Origin: DAMCAP01 sp964369265
GTDB taxonomy: Bacteria > Bacillota > Clostridia > Oscillospirales > Ruminococcaceae
Direction: 5' to 3'
Assembly (NCBI GenBank): GCA_964369265.1
Contig: CAYJEV010000012.1
Span: 1-31,617, forward strand
DNA length: 31,617 bases
Below are positions 15,301 to 23,299 of this stretch, one piece after another. The translations under genes were made by a program, and so were the position numbers. The notes below the pieces were generated by a model. That model saw only the letters and a program-made list of their open reading frames with translations, had not been told where the DNA came from and ran no database searches. Numbering within the stretch: the first letter of the stretch is position 1; every line of letters starts with the position of its first letter.

Positions 15301-15312
15301 TAACATATGTTA
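15301..15312. promoter_or_regulatory. Palindrome TAACATATGTTA after the pil promoter
   Basis: This perfect 12-bp dyad lies at about +10 to +21 from the predicted pil transcription start, a typical place for a repressor site. In AT-rich DNA such dyads also arise by chance. No candidate regulator can be named. Confidence 0.4.
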
Positions 15313-15396
15313 CATTTAATAAGTTACCAACAACCAAATTAACAACAAAAGCTATTTCTTTGTGCTTTAAATCTTTCAAAGTAAGGTGATACTATA

Positions 15397-17103
15397 ATGA
15401 TTAAAGAATCTCTTAAAAGATACCGTCTTGGTGATCTACTAATTTTAAAGAATGTTATTACTCAAGACCAGCTTGAAAAAGCCTTAGTCCATCAAAAGAA
15501 AATGGGTCGCTGGCTTGGTGATGCTCTTATTGATTTAGGTTATGTAACTGATAGTGACATAGCTGATGTGCTTCAACTACAACTTGATATCCCAAGAGTC
15601 GATCTTAGAGGAACTAAAATCCCTCCTGAGATTATTTCGCTTGTTAGTGGTAGCATTCTTAGAAAACATAATGTGCTTCCTTTAGGATATAGCGACAACA
15701 ATCCTAATGTACTTTTGCTTGCTATGTCAAATCCGATTGACATGGCTGCTCAGGATGATATTGCTATCATAACTAACTGCATGATTGAGCCTCGTATCTC
15801 AACAATCGGCGAGATAAACGCTGTGCTTGATAAGCATTTTGGTACTGGAGAGGCTATGTCTGCTGCTGAACAATATGTTAAGAGCAGAGAGGAACAAATT
15901 CAACAAATCGAAGAAGAAGATACTTCTAATCTTCAAGATTTAGAAAGCGCTCCTATCGTTAAGTTAGTTCGTTCAATTATTGAGCAGGCTGTTCGTCAAC
16001 GTGCTAGTGATATACATTTCGATGCATTAGAAAAACAAGTGCGTATTCGTTACAGAGTTGATGGCGTACTTGCTGAAAAAATGCTTTATGACATCAACTT
16101 ATTACCAGCCCTTGTAACTCGTGTAAAGATTATGAGTGGCATGGATATATCCGAAAGACGTCGTCCTCAAGATGGTAGATTTTCTATTTCTATGGACAGA
16201 GCCGAGTATGATGTGCGTGTGGCTGTTATTCCAACTAAATATGGCGAGAAAATAGTTATGCGTATCTCCTCTTCTGGCGGCTTGCTTCTTTCAAAAGAAG
16301 AGCTTGGCATGAGAGAAGAAGAGCTTGAAACATTTGATAACATCCTTTCAAACCCTAACGGAATTATTCTTGTTACTGGCCCTACTGGTAGCGGTAAATC
16401 GACAACACTTTATGCTGCTATCTCTGAGCTAAATAAAGAAGAATCTAATATAGTAACAGTTGAAGACCCTATCGAGGCAACTATCGCAGGAGTTAATCAG
16501 GTGCAGGTTAATCCAAAGAGCAACCTTACTTTTGCTAACTCACTTAGATCTATCCTTCGTCTTGACCCTGATATTATAATGGTCGGAGAAATTCGTGATA
16601 GAGAAACAGCTTCTATTGCTGTTCAAGCATCTATCACAGGACACTTGGTTGTTAGTACACTTCATACAAACAGCTCTGCTGCTACCATAACTCGTTTGCT
16701 TGAAATGGACGTTGAGCCATATCTGCTTGCTGACTCTATTGTCGGTATAATAGCCCAAAGGCTTGTTAGAAGGCTATGCCCTGAATGCAAAAAGCCTAGA
16801 CAAGCAACAGATACTGAACTTATCATGCTTAACCTGCCAACTGAACACCCTGTTACTATCTATGAGCCTTGCGGTTGTCCTATGTGTAATGACACAGGTT
16901 ATTTTGGACGTATTGGTGTTTATGAGATTATGGAGGTTACTCCAGAGGTTAGACGTGCAATACTTAATAACTCATCAACTGAAGAAATAACCGATATCGC
17001 TGTTTCAAATGGCATGAGAACGCTTGTTGCAAGCGCTTCTAACCTTGTTGCAGAAGGCGTGACTTCACTTAATGAGATGTTTAAGCTTGTTGCTAAAAAA
17101 TAA
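15397..17103 (+). CDS. pilB: Type IV pilus extension ATPase PilB with N-terminal MshEN domain
   Basis: PilB is the hexameric cytoplasmic ATPase that powers pilin addition. The 568 residues have the full architecture. Residues 8-62 carry two MshEN motifs: RLGDLL...L...L..Q (Arg10 to Gln33) and a second copy WLGDALID...Q (39-62). This fold binds cyclic di-GMP in MshE-type ATPases. The rest of the N-terminal domain runs to about 150. The ATPase core has Walker A GPTGSGKST (328-336), the Asp box, Walker B with Glu398 in DPDIIMVGEIRD, and a His box in STLHTNSS. A zinc site uses Cys461, Cys464, Cys494 and Cys497. AAGGTGAT precedes the ATG. It is the first gene of the pilus operon, with pilT 11 bases on. 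Confidence 0.96.
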   Translation: MIKESLKRYRLGDLLILKNVITQDQLEKALVHQKKMGRWLGDALIDLGYVTDSDIADVLQLQLDIPRVDLRGTKIPPEIISLVSGSILRKHNVLPLGYSDNNPNVLLLAMSNPIDMAAQDDIAIITNCMIEPRISTIGEINAVLDKHFGTGEAMSAAEQYVKSREEQIQQIEEEDTSNLQDLESAPIVKLVRSIIEQAVRQRASDIHFDALEKQVRIRYRVDGVLAEKMLYDINLLPALVTRVKIMSGMDISERRRPQDGRFSISMDRAEYDVRVAVIPTKYGEKIVMRISSSGGLLLSKEELGMREEELETFDNILSNPNGIILVTGPTGSGKSTTLYAAISELNKEESNIVTVEDPIEATIAGVNQVQVNPKSNLTFANSLRSILRLDPDIIMVGEIRDRETASIAVQASITGHLVVSTLHTNSSAATITRLLEMDVEPYLLADSIVGIIAQRLVRRLCPECKKPRQATDTELIMLNLPTEHPVTIYEPCGCPMCNDTGYFGRIGVYEIMEVTPEVRRAILNNSSTEEITDIAVSNGMRTLVASASNLVAEGVTSLNEMFKLVAKK

Positions 17104-17114
17104 AGGAGAGTTTT

Positions 17115-18173
17115 ATGAAAACTTTTAATGAAATTATTGCTGTTGCTGCCGAAAAGCGTGCTTCAGACCTTCATATAACTGCAAATATCCCTCCTGTTGG
17201 ACGTATAAACGGCGCTTTACTGCCAATAACCTCCACTCCCCTCTCACCATCCGATATAAAGCATTTGCTTGAGGGGATAGCTTCCCCTTCGCTAATGACT
17301 ATCCTTGATGAAAAAGGCGAGGTGGACTTTGCTTATTCTGTTGAGGGGCTTGGCAGATATCGTATAAACGCCTTTTCTCAAAAAGGTTCTTATGCTGTGG
17401 CTGCTCGTTTGCTTAACACAAGAATACCTTCCCCTGCTGAATTAAAGCTTCCTCCTGCTATTATTAAGATGATAGAGAAAAGACGTGGGCTAGTTTTAGT
17501 AACAGGAGCAACAGGTAGCGGTAAGTCGACAACTCTTGCAAGCTTACTAAACGAAATAAATGAAAAATATAAAAAGCATATTATAACCCTTGAAGACCCT
17601 ATTGAGTATCTTCACACTCATAAAAACTCTGTTGTTAATCAGAGAGAGGTTGGCGAGGATACATTAAGCTTTGCTAATGCGCTAAGAGCTGCACTTAGAC
17701 AAGACCCTGATGTTATTCTTGTCGGTGAGATGCGTGACCTCGATACTATAGCGACTGCTGTTACTGCTGCTGAAACTGGGCATTTAGTTTTCTCAACTTT
17801 GCATACAGTCGGCGCTGCTAACACAATTGACCGTATTATTGATGTCTTCCCTCCTCATCAGCAACAACAAGTTAGAACTCAGCTTGCTGAGGTGCTTGAA
17901 TGCGTTGTTTCTCAGCAATTGCTTCCAAAAGCCGACGGAACTGGACGCATCGCAGCTTTTGAAGTTATGTTTACCAACACTGCAATTAGGAATAATATAA
18001 GAGAGGGCAAAACTTATCAAATCCCTTCAACCATGCTTACAAACTCTAAACTTGGAATGAGAACAATGGACGATTCCCTTGCAGAGCTTGCTATGCTTGG
18101 CGAAATTACTAACGAAAACGCCCTTTTGTTTGCGCAAGATAGGGCTGCACTTTCCAAAAAACTGCTCGGATAA
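17115..18173 (+). CDS. pilT: Type IV pilus retraction ATPase PilT
   Basis: PilT disassembles the pilus and drives retraction, as in twitching and DNA or surface pulling. The 352-residue length is normal. An N-terminal PAS-like part with RASDLHITANIPP leads to Walker A GATGSGKST (131-139). The Asp box EDPIEYLH, Walker B with Glu205 in DPDVILVGEMRD, and the His box STLHTVGA follow. The C-terminal AIRNNIREGKTYQI is the PilT signature and separates it from PilB. There is no zinc site, as expected. AAAGGAGAG precedes the ATG, 11 bases after pilB. Having pilT inside the assembly operon suggests a retractile pilus. Confidence 0.95.
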   Translation: MKTFNEIIAVAAEKRASDLHITANIPPVGRINGALLPITSTPLSPSDIKHLLEGIASPSLMTILDEKGEVDFAYSVEGLGRYRINAFSQKGSYAVAARLLNTRIPSPAELKLPPAIIKMIEKRRGLVLVTGATGSGKSTTLASLLNEINEKYKKHIITLEDPIEYLHTHKNSVVNQREVGEDTLSFANALRAALRQDPDVILVGEMRDLDTIATAVTAAETGHLVFSTLHTVGAANTIDRIIDVFPPHQQQQVRTQLAEVLECVVSQQLLPKADGTGRIAAFEVMFTNTAIRNNIREGKTYQIPSTMLTNSKLGMRTMDDSLAELAMLGEITNENALLFAQDRAALSKKLLG

Positions 18174-18209
18174 TTAACCATACTCTCAAAATAACAAAGG
18201 AGGGATATA

Positions 18210-19427
18210 TTGCCACATTTTTCATATACTGCTGTTGATTCAAAAGGCAAAACAAGTCGTGGTAGGCTTGAGGCTGATGATATCAATGTTATATATGCCT
18301 TTTTAAAGTCAGAAGATAAGACCCCTGTTAGCATAAAGGCAGTTTCAGCAAATAGCATTGACTTAAATGCTGAAATAATGACAAGAAAGCCTAAATCTCG
18401 TGACTTTTCAATATTTTGTCGCCAGTTTACAAGCATTTCTTCTGCTGGTGTGCCTGTTGTTTCTGCTTTTGATATGCTCGCTCAGCAAACCGAAAACAAA
18501 ATGCTCGCAAGGGCAATTGCTGAATGCAGCACAAGCATAAGACAAGGTAATTCCCTTTCAGAGGCTATGGCTGAACATCCAAAGATTTTCTCGGAGCTTT
18601 TTATAACGATGGTGGCTGCTGGAGAAGCTTCTGGTAACTTAGATATCTCATTCGATAGAATGGCAACTCAATTTGAAAAAGAAGCAAAGCTTAAGGGCAT
18701 TGTTATGAGGGCTTCTGCTTATCCGATTGTTGTGCTTATCATTGCGATAATAGTAATTATTGGTATGCTTGCCTTTGTTGTGCCAAACTTTGAGTCAATT
18801 CTAGCTGACCTTGATGTTGATATGCCAGCTTTCTCGCTTATAGTTATAAATGCTGGCAAGTATATGCAACTAAATTGGGTGTCGGTTACACTAGCCATTT
18901 TCGCTGTTTGCTTCTTGTTATTTAGGTTTTCTAAAACAGAATTTGGTAGGGCATTTTTTAGCATTATGATACTTCACACACCTATGCTTGGAACGCTCTC
19001 AACTAAAACTGCTTCTGCGAGAATGTGCCGTACTTTATCAACTTTAATCGCTGCTGGCTTGCCACTAATTGATGCTATTGGTATAGTTTCGGAAACTATG
19101 ACCAATATTAAGTTTAGAGAGGCTATGGCGACTGCTCAAGACGAGGTTTCAATGGGTACTCCCCTTTCCGAAGCGCTTGAAGCAACTGCTGTCTTCCCTA
19201 ACTTAGTTAATCATATGACAAAAATTGGCGAAGAATCAGGCGATTTTGAAAGCATGTTAACTAAGCTAGCCGACTACTACGACGATGATGTCGAGCAGAC
19301 AACTGCAACTGTTATGGCTGCAATGGAGCCGTTACTAATCGTTGTCCTCGCTGTTATCATCATAACAATAATTGCCGCAGTTATGTGGCCGATGACATCA
19401 ATCTACGATGGACTAAACGCATTATAA
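18210..19427 (+). CDS. pilC: Type IV pilus inner-membrane platform protein PilC
   Basis: PilC (GspF family) is the membrane platform on which PilB and PilT act. The 405 residues contain two T2SSF domains: about 65-190 and 270-395. The first has FCRQFTSISSAGVPVVSAFD and FITMVAAGEASGNLD; the second has MCRTLSTLIAAGLPLIDAI and KIGEESGDFESML. Membrane helices lie near 168-190, 222-242 and 372-396. The start is TTG 18210, with AAAGGAGGG at ideal spacing and the usual PilC opening MPHFSYTAVDSKGK, so this unusual start is well supported. It is 36 bases after pilT. Confidence 0.95.
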   Translation: MPHFSYTAVDSKGKTSRGRLEADDINVIYAFLKSEDKTPVSIKAVSANSIDLNAEIMTRKPKSRDFSIFCRQFTSISSAGVPVVSAFDMLAQQTENKMLARAIAECSTSIRQGNSLSEAMAEHPKIFSELFITMVAAGEASGNLDISFDRMATQFEKEAKLKGIVMRASAYPIVVLIIAIIVIIGMLAFVVPNFESILADLDVDMPAFSLIVINAGKYMQLNWVSVTLAIFAVCFLLFRFSKTEFGRAFFSIMILHTPMLGTLSTKTASARMCRTLSTLIAAGLPLIDAIGIVSETMTNIKFREAMATAQDEVSMGTPLSEALEATAVFPNLVNHMTKIGEESGDFESMLTKLADYYDDDVEQTTATVMAAMEPLLIVVLAVIIITIIAAVMWPMTSIYDGLNAL

Positions 19428-19430
19428 GTT

Positions 19431-19439
19431 TGTTATAAT
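19431..19439 (+). promoter_or_regulatory. Possible internal promoter for the major pilin (extended -10)
   Basis: TGTTATAAT is a perfect extended -10 element just after the pilC stop and 58 bases before the pilin start. No good -35 is present at 17 bases (GACTAA), which extended -10 promoters can tolerate. A separate pilin transcript would explain higher pilin output. Not proven. Confidence 0.45.
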
Positions 19440-19440
19440 T

Positions 19441-19457
19441 TCTCTAGAGCTTAGAGA
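19441..19457 (+). repeat. Small intercistronic hairpin before the major pilin gene
   Basis: TCTCTA and TAGAGA form a 6-bp stem around a GAGCT loop, directly at the predicted start of a pilin-specific transcript. It may protect the 5' end of the mRNA. Confidence 0.45.
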
Positions 19458-19496
19458 TTTATATATTTATCTAAACAAAAGAAAGAGGTTTTTAAA

Positions 19497-20006
19497 ATGA
19501 AGAATTTATTCCAAAAACTAAAAAGCAACAAGAAAAATAATAAAGGTTTCACATTAGTTGAGCTTATCATCGTTGTTGCTATCATCGCTGTACTTGCTGG
19601 CGTTCTTGCTCCTCAATACCTAAGATATGTTGAGCGTTCTCGCGAGTCCAACGACCTTCAAGTAGCTACAAGCATTATGAGAGCTGCTACTGTTGCTATC
19701 GCTGACCCAAGAAACGAAATTGAAGCTGGCGCTACTTACATTGTTAAATGGACAACACATACTAGTACTGCTGGCACAGCTTCACTTGAAGTGAGCGGTG
19801 CTACTGCTGAGTCTTCTAATGAATCAGTTGAAAATAGTATAGCAGAAGTTATGGGCTGGACAGATATCGATAATGTTGATGATGCTCAATCTGGAAATGG
19901 TAATGACGAGGATTTTGAGTTCAAAATCACAGTTGATACAGGTGCTGTAGAATTAACTGATCCTGATTCTGAATACTGGGGTCCAGATGGTATTGGTATC
20001 GACTAA
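19497..20006 (+). CDS. pilA: Major type IV pilin
   Basis: This 169-residue prepilin has a 17-residue Lys/Asn-rich leader ending in Gly17 and is cut before Phe18 (KG|FTLVE). Glu at position +5 of the mature protein is present. The hydrophobic N-terminal helix LIIVVAIIAVLAGVLAPQYL continues into YVERSRESNDLQ, which is typical of type IVa major pilins. The globular part (about 60-169) is acidic and Thr/Ser-rich and has no Cys pair, so the usual disulfide loop of Gram-negative pilins is missing. Position after pilC, its own possible promoter and the bracketing hairpins point to the major subunit rather than to a minor one. AGAGG precedes the ATG. Confidence 0.9.
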   Translation: MKNLFQKLKSNKKNNKGFTLVELIIVVAIIAVLAGVLAPQYLRYVERSRESNDLQVATSIMRAATVAIADPRNEIEAGATYIVKWTTHTSTAGTASLEVSGATAESSNESVENSIAEVMGWTDIDNVDDAQSGNGNDEDFEFKITVDTGAVELTDPDSEYWGPDGIGID

Positions 20007-20041
20007 TCTTACATAGTTATTTAAGCTAGACTTATTTTTCT

Positions 20042-20075
20042 TAATACATAGGCGTGAAAACACGCCTATGTATTA
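20042..20075 (+). repeat. Strong hairpin between the major pilin and pilD
   Basis: Perfect 15-bp arms TAATACATAGGCGTG and CACGCCTATGTATTA enclose an AAAA loop. There is no T-tract after the stem on the plus strand, so it is not a standard terminator. It would stabilise the 3' end of a pilin mRNA or reduce downstream expression. Confidence 0.85.
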
Positions 20076-20121
20076 GAGTATTTATAGGGATTTATTATTT
20101 TTAATCGGGAGGGCTAATATT

Positions 20122-20883
20122 TTGCATATTATAGAGATTTTAATGTATGCCTATGTGGCTCTTTTTGGTATCGTTGTTGGGAGCTTTTTAAATGTCTGCA
20201 TTCTTCGGCTGCCTTTGGGGCAGAGCATTATAACAGAGCCATCTCATTGCTTTAGTTGCAACAAAAAGCTAAAGCCGTATGAGCTTGTTCCTCTTTTTAG
20301 CTGGATTTTTCTTGGAGGAAAGTGCAGCAAGTGTAAGAGCAGAATTTCTATACAATATCCTTTAATTGAAGCGTTTAATGGTTTGCTTTGGGTTATAGTC
20401 TTTCATTATTATGGGCTGACAAGCACTGCCATTCTTGGCGCAATTTTAAGCTCCACCCTTATTGTTCTATCTGTTATTGATTTTAGAACACAAGAGATTT
20501 TGCCTGAAATTTCAAGATTTTTGTTCATTTTAGGCGCTATTATGTTATTTTTGAACTTATCCGATTGGAAAAACCATCTTTTAGGCATGATTTCTATTAG
20601 TGGTTTGTTATTTATTATTGTTTTCTTCTCTGGCGGAGATGCTATGGGCGGAGGAGATGTAAAGATGATGCTTGGTTGTGGCTTGTTTTTAGGCTTATTA
20701 CCAACTATCGCTTCTTTTTTAATAGCGTGTATTGTCGGCTCTGTTATTCATCTAATTAGAATGAAGTTTTTTGGTGCAGACAGGACTCTCGCTTTAGGCC
20801 CTTATTTATCTATTGGAGTTTTTATCTCATTTATATGGGGAGATAGCTTAATATCTTGGTATCTTTCTATATTAACTATTTAA
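20122..20883 (+). CDS. pilD: Prepilin peptidase / N-methyltransferase PilD (A24)
   Basis: PilD cleaves prepilin leaders and methylates the new N-terminus. The 253-residue integral membrane protein has the N-terminal methylase motif GSFLNVCILRLP and the four zinc-binding Cys in CFSC (43, 46) and CSKC (68, 71). The aspartyl protease residues are Asp120 in VIDFRTQEI and Asp179 in GGGDVKMM. About seven to eight helices are visible. It starts at TTG 20122 with GGGAGGG 8 bases upstream; the nearest ATG is inside the first helix. It serves the major pilin and the minor prepilins of this operon, and it lies after the pilin hairpin. Confidence 0.95.
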   Translation: MHIIEILMYAYVALFGIVVGSFLNVCILRLPLGQSIITEPSHCFSCNKKLKPYELVPLFSWIFLGGKCSKCKSRISIQYPLIEAFNGLLWVIVFHYYGLTSTAILGAILSSTLIVLSVIDFRTQEILPEISRFLFILGAIMLFLNLSDWKNHLLGMISISGLLFIIVFFSGGDAMGGGDVKMMLGCGLFLGLLPTIASFLIACIVGSVIHLIRMKFFGADRTLALGPYLSIGVFISFIWGDSLISWYLSILTI

Positions 20884-20896
20884 ATCAGAAAATTTT

Positions 20897-20918
20897 CTTT
20901 AATAAGCTTTTATTAAAG
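20897..20918 (+). repeat. Intercistronic inverted repeat between pilD and pilMN
   Basis: Perfect 9-bp arms CTTTAATAA and TTATTAAAG around GCTT. It is AT-only apart from the ends and loop and has no T-tract. It may act as an mRNA end or processing hairpin. Confidence 0.55.
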
Positions 20919-20961
20919 TTAAGAAATATATTATGCAATTCATTAAGAATGGAGCTAACAT

Positions 20962-22572
20962 ATGAAAAAACAAGTTCTTAGTATTGAAATTGGTGATAGA
21001 TTATCGAAAATCTGTTTAGTTTCAAAGCGTAACCAGACTGTTGTAATAAACAAAAGTCTTACCTTCCCAACTCCAGATCAGGTTATAGCTGATGGAAGCA
21101 TTTCAAACCCTGAACTTCTCGCAAGCGTTATCAATGAACAACTGTTAGAAAATGGCATCACTAAGATTAGAGATGTTGTTTTTGTTGTGTCCTCCCCTAA
21201 GATTGCTAGCCGTAAAGTTAATTTACCGCCAGTTAAGAAAAAGCAAGTTGCCTCAATTATAGCGACTAATATAGCAGAGTACTTCCCTATTGACCTCACT
21301 AACTACAGCATTACTCACACAGTTCTTGGAGTTGTTAATGGCAAAGATGAAGTCCCAGTCTTGTTAACAGCTGTTCCAAAGCAACTCATTAAAGATTATG
21401 AAAAGCTTGCTGAATTTGCAAACTTTAAAATTGAAGCCTTTGACTACACAGCCAATAGCGAGTATCAGCTTTTCAAGAAGCTTCCTAACAACGGTACAGT
21501 TATGTATCTAAGCGTTGATACACGACAAACCTTAGTCACTTTCATGCTTGATGGCTTATTGTTAATGCACAGAACTATCCCTTGCGGCAGCGATGATATG
21601 ATTAACAACATCATGTATAAAGAAGGCTTTGAGGAGGAGCATATTCTCAATGCCCTTCCTTTGATGGAAGATGAAGATTATGTCAATAATCAGCTCATGC
21701 CTGATATTTATGAAAACCCAATAAACAGAATTTCAACCGGCGTTGAAAGAGCGATTGACCTTTTTAAATCCTCTAACAAGAATAAGGATATAGATAAAGT
21801 CGTTCTTTTGAATGTTGGCGCAAATATTGTTGGACTTAAAGAAGGCATTGCTGGTGTTACCGAAAGCGAGGTTGTTACCTTAGCTGAAATACCTTATTTA
21901 GATTCAATAATTTCAGGCGAAAACGCAATGTTCTATGCAAGCTGTGCAGCTTCATTATTATCCCCTATTGAAATTGAGTTTACTGGGGCGAAAATTAAAG
22001 GCAGCCGTAAACTAACAATGCCTAGCGCAGATAAGTCCGCCTTAATAACATTTATTGTTTTGCTTGTAATAGCGGCGATAATGTCTGGATATAGCATTTT
22101 TGATTATATAACAGTACAAAATGAGCTGTTTGCGCTTAGGGACAGAAAGGCAGAGCTTGAGCCAGTTTTAATTGTGTATGAATCTTATGCTGAATATGAT
22201 TTAGCGCAGCAAAATTTTGAGGCTCTTTCAACTCTTGCTCACAATAAAAACTCCGAATTAAGGCTGTTTTTAGGAGAGCTTGAGGCAAAAATGCCTACTA
22301 ATCTAATTCTTTTATCTGCCGCTTGCGACAATGCTGGTATTATCCTTAACATTGAAGTTGGTACAATGGCAGATGCTGCTGTTGTGCTTTCACAGCTTAG
22401 AACTTTCGAGAGCATTGCTGTGATTTCAACATCTAGCGTTAGCGAGAGCATAAATGAAAGCGGAGTTCCAACAACTTCATTTACTGTTGTTTGTCAGTAT
22501 GATTCAGAGGTTGAGGATGCTCCTTTATATGAAGAACAGCCTTTAGAAGATGAATGGGCTGTTGCAGAATAG
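20962..22572 (+). CDS. pilMN: PilM-PilN fusion protein of the pilus alignment complex
   Basis: The 536-residue protein joins two proteins that are separate in most bacteria. Residues 1-345 are the actin-like PilM, with the phosphate-loop strand VLSIEIGDRLSKI, the mid-domain MYLSVDTRQTLV and the C-terminal LLNVGANIVGLKEGI. A membrane helix (about 359-381) is followed by the PilN-like periplasm-equivalent part (382-536), with a short coiled coil and the fold containing NLILLSAACDNAGIILNIEV. PilMN fusions are known in clostridial pilus operons such as that of C. difficile. PilM contacts PilB on the inside, and PilN pairs with PilO outside. The C-terminal tail (about 513-536) is acidic. GGAG precedes the ATG. 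Confidence 0.88.
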   Translation: MKKQVLSIEIGDRLSKICLVSKRNQTVVINKSLTFPTPDQVIADGSISNPELLASVINEQLLENGITKIRDVVFVVSSPKIASRKVNLPPVKKKQVASIIATNIAEYFPIDLTNYSITHTVLGVVNGKDEVPVLLTAVPKQLIKDYEKLAEFANFKIEAFDYTANSEYQLFKKLPNNGTVMYLSVDTRQTLVTFMLDGLLLMHRTIPCGSDDMINNIMYKEGFEEEHILNALPLMEDEDYVNNQLMPDIYENPINRISTGVERAIDLFKSSNKNKDIDKVVLLNVGANIVGLKEGIAGVTESEVVTLAEIPYLDSIISGENAMFYASCAASLLSPIEIEFTGAKIKGSRKLTMPSADKSALITFIVLLVIAAIMSGYSIFDYITVQNELFALRDRKAELEPVLIVYESYAEYDLAQQNFEALSTLAHNKNSELRLFLGELEAKMPTNLILLSAACDNAGIILNIEVGTMADAAVVLSQLRTFESIAVISTSSVSESINESGVPTTSFTVVCQYDSEVEDAPLYEEQPLEDEWAVAE

Positions 22573-22592
22573 AGCAGAAAGGGTGATTATAA

Positions 22593-23261
22593 ATGAAAAA
22601 AACTTCTTTAAAGAAAAGCCATAAACTGCTTATGATTTTGGGAGTGCTAATTGTGATTTTAATGTATGTTTTTATAACTATGCCTCTGCAAAACACAAAA
22701 GATGTTATGCAGATTGAGATTTTGTCGCTAGAAGCCGAAATAGCAACTTTAGAAATGCATACACAAAATATAGATTACTATCAAGAGTCAATAAACGAAG
22801 ACAGCAACTATATAAACAAAGAAATGGATACTTATCCTGTTGCTATTCGCGAGGAAGACATAATAATGTGGACTTTAGGGCTTGAGAATACTATTGGAGG
22901 AAATGTTAGTGCGCTTTCATTCTCTCAACCAATTGCTATTATGGACTTCCCTGTTCATTTTACTGACATAATAGGCGAAAATTATGAGCATATTTATGCT
23001 TTTTCAACTCAGTCTGCTGTTACAGGAACATTTAATTATTCCCAAATGAAAAACGCACTAGATTATATCTATTCTGGTTATCAGCCAACTTCAACAGACG
23101 TTGTAAACCTAACATACGATGCAACAACTGGAAATTTATCAGTTAATATGAGTGTAATTAAGTATTATCTTGATTATTTTGGTTCAGAGTATGAACCTCT
23201 GCCAGTTCCAGAAGTTCCTTTAGGCGTACCGAACCCGTTCGGTAGCACTATAACGCAGTAA
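22593..23261 (+). CDS. pilO: PilO-like pilus alignment protein
   Basis: The 222-residue protein has the PilO layout: a short basic cytoplasmic N-terminus, one membrane helix (about 13-31), a coiled coil (about 40-75, rich in Glu and Leu), then a small alpha/beta domain with ENTIGGNVSALSF and VTGTFNYSQMKNALDYIYS, which resembles the ferredoxin-like fold of PilO. Sequence identity to PilO is low, and the assignment rests on layout and position directly after pilMN. It should form the extracytoplasmic dimer with PilN. The C-terminus is Pro-rich (PLPVPEVPLGVPNPF). AAAGGGTGAT precedes the ATG. Confidence 0.78.
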   Translation: MKKTSLKKSHKLLMILGVLIVILMYVFITMPLQNTKDVMQIEILSLEAEIATLEMHTQNIDYYQESINEDSNYINKEMDTYPVAIREEDIIMWTLGLENTIGGNVSALSFSQPIAIMDFPVHFTDIIGENYEHIYAFSTQSAVTGTFNYSQMKNALDYIYSGYQPTSTDVVNLTYDATTGNLSVNMSVIKYYLDYFGSEYEPLPVPEVPLGVPNPFGSTITQ

Positions 23262-23299
23262 ACACTATCATCAAAAGCACTTAACATAGGAGGCTACAA

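Larger units (their letters stand above)
14945..15396. other. 452-base AT-rich intergenic region upstream of the pilus operon
   Basis: I see no credible gene here. The region holds an inverted repeat TTTGAC-TTT-GTCAAA (14977-14991), a second small one (GTTTG...CAAAC, 15004-15018), and a TTGACA-18-TATACA promoter-like pair at 15006-15035. A possible long hairpin joins TGGTTTA (15078) to TAAACCA (15130). The most likely pil promoter is at 15257-15285, followed by a 12-bp dyad. A 60-codon frame starting at the TTG of 15006 has no ribosome site and is probably not real. I found no c-di-GMP riboswitch consensus. Confidence 0.6.

Noticed and set aside
14945..15396. c-di-GMP riboswitch upstream of the pilus operon
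   Set aside because: Such switches precede pil genes in some Clostridia, but I could not find the conserved core of class I or class II here. A covariance-model search would be decisive.
20042..20075. Hairpin after the major pilin as an intrinsic terminator
   Set aside because: The stem is strong, but the following bases are AGAGTATTTATAGG, without a T-tract, and five more pilus genes follow. Kept as a hairpin.
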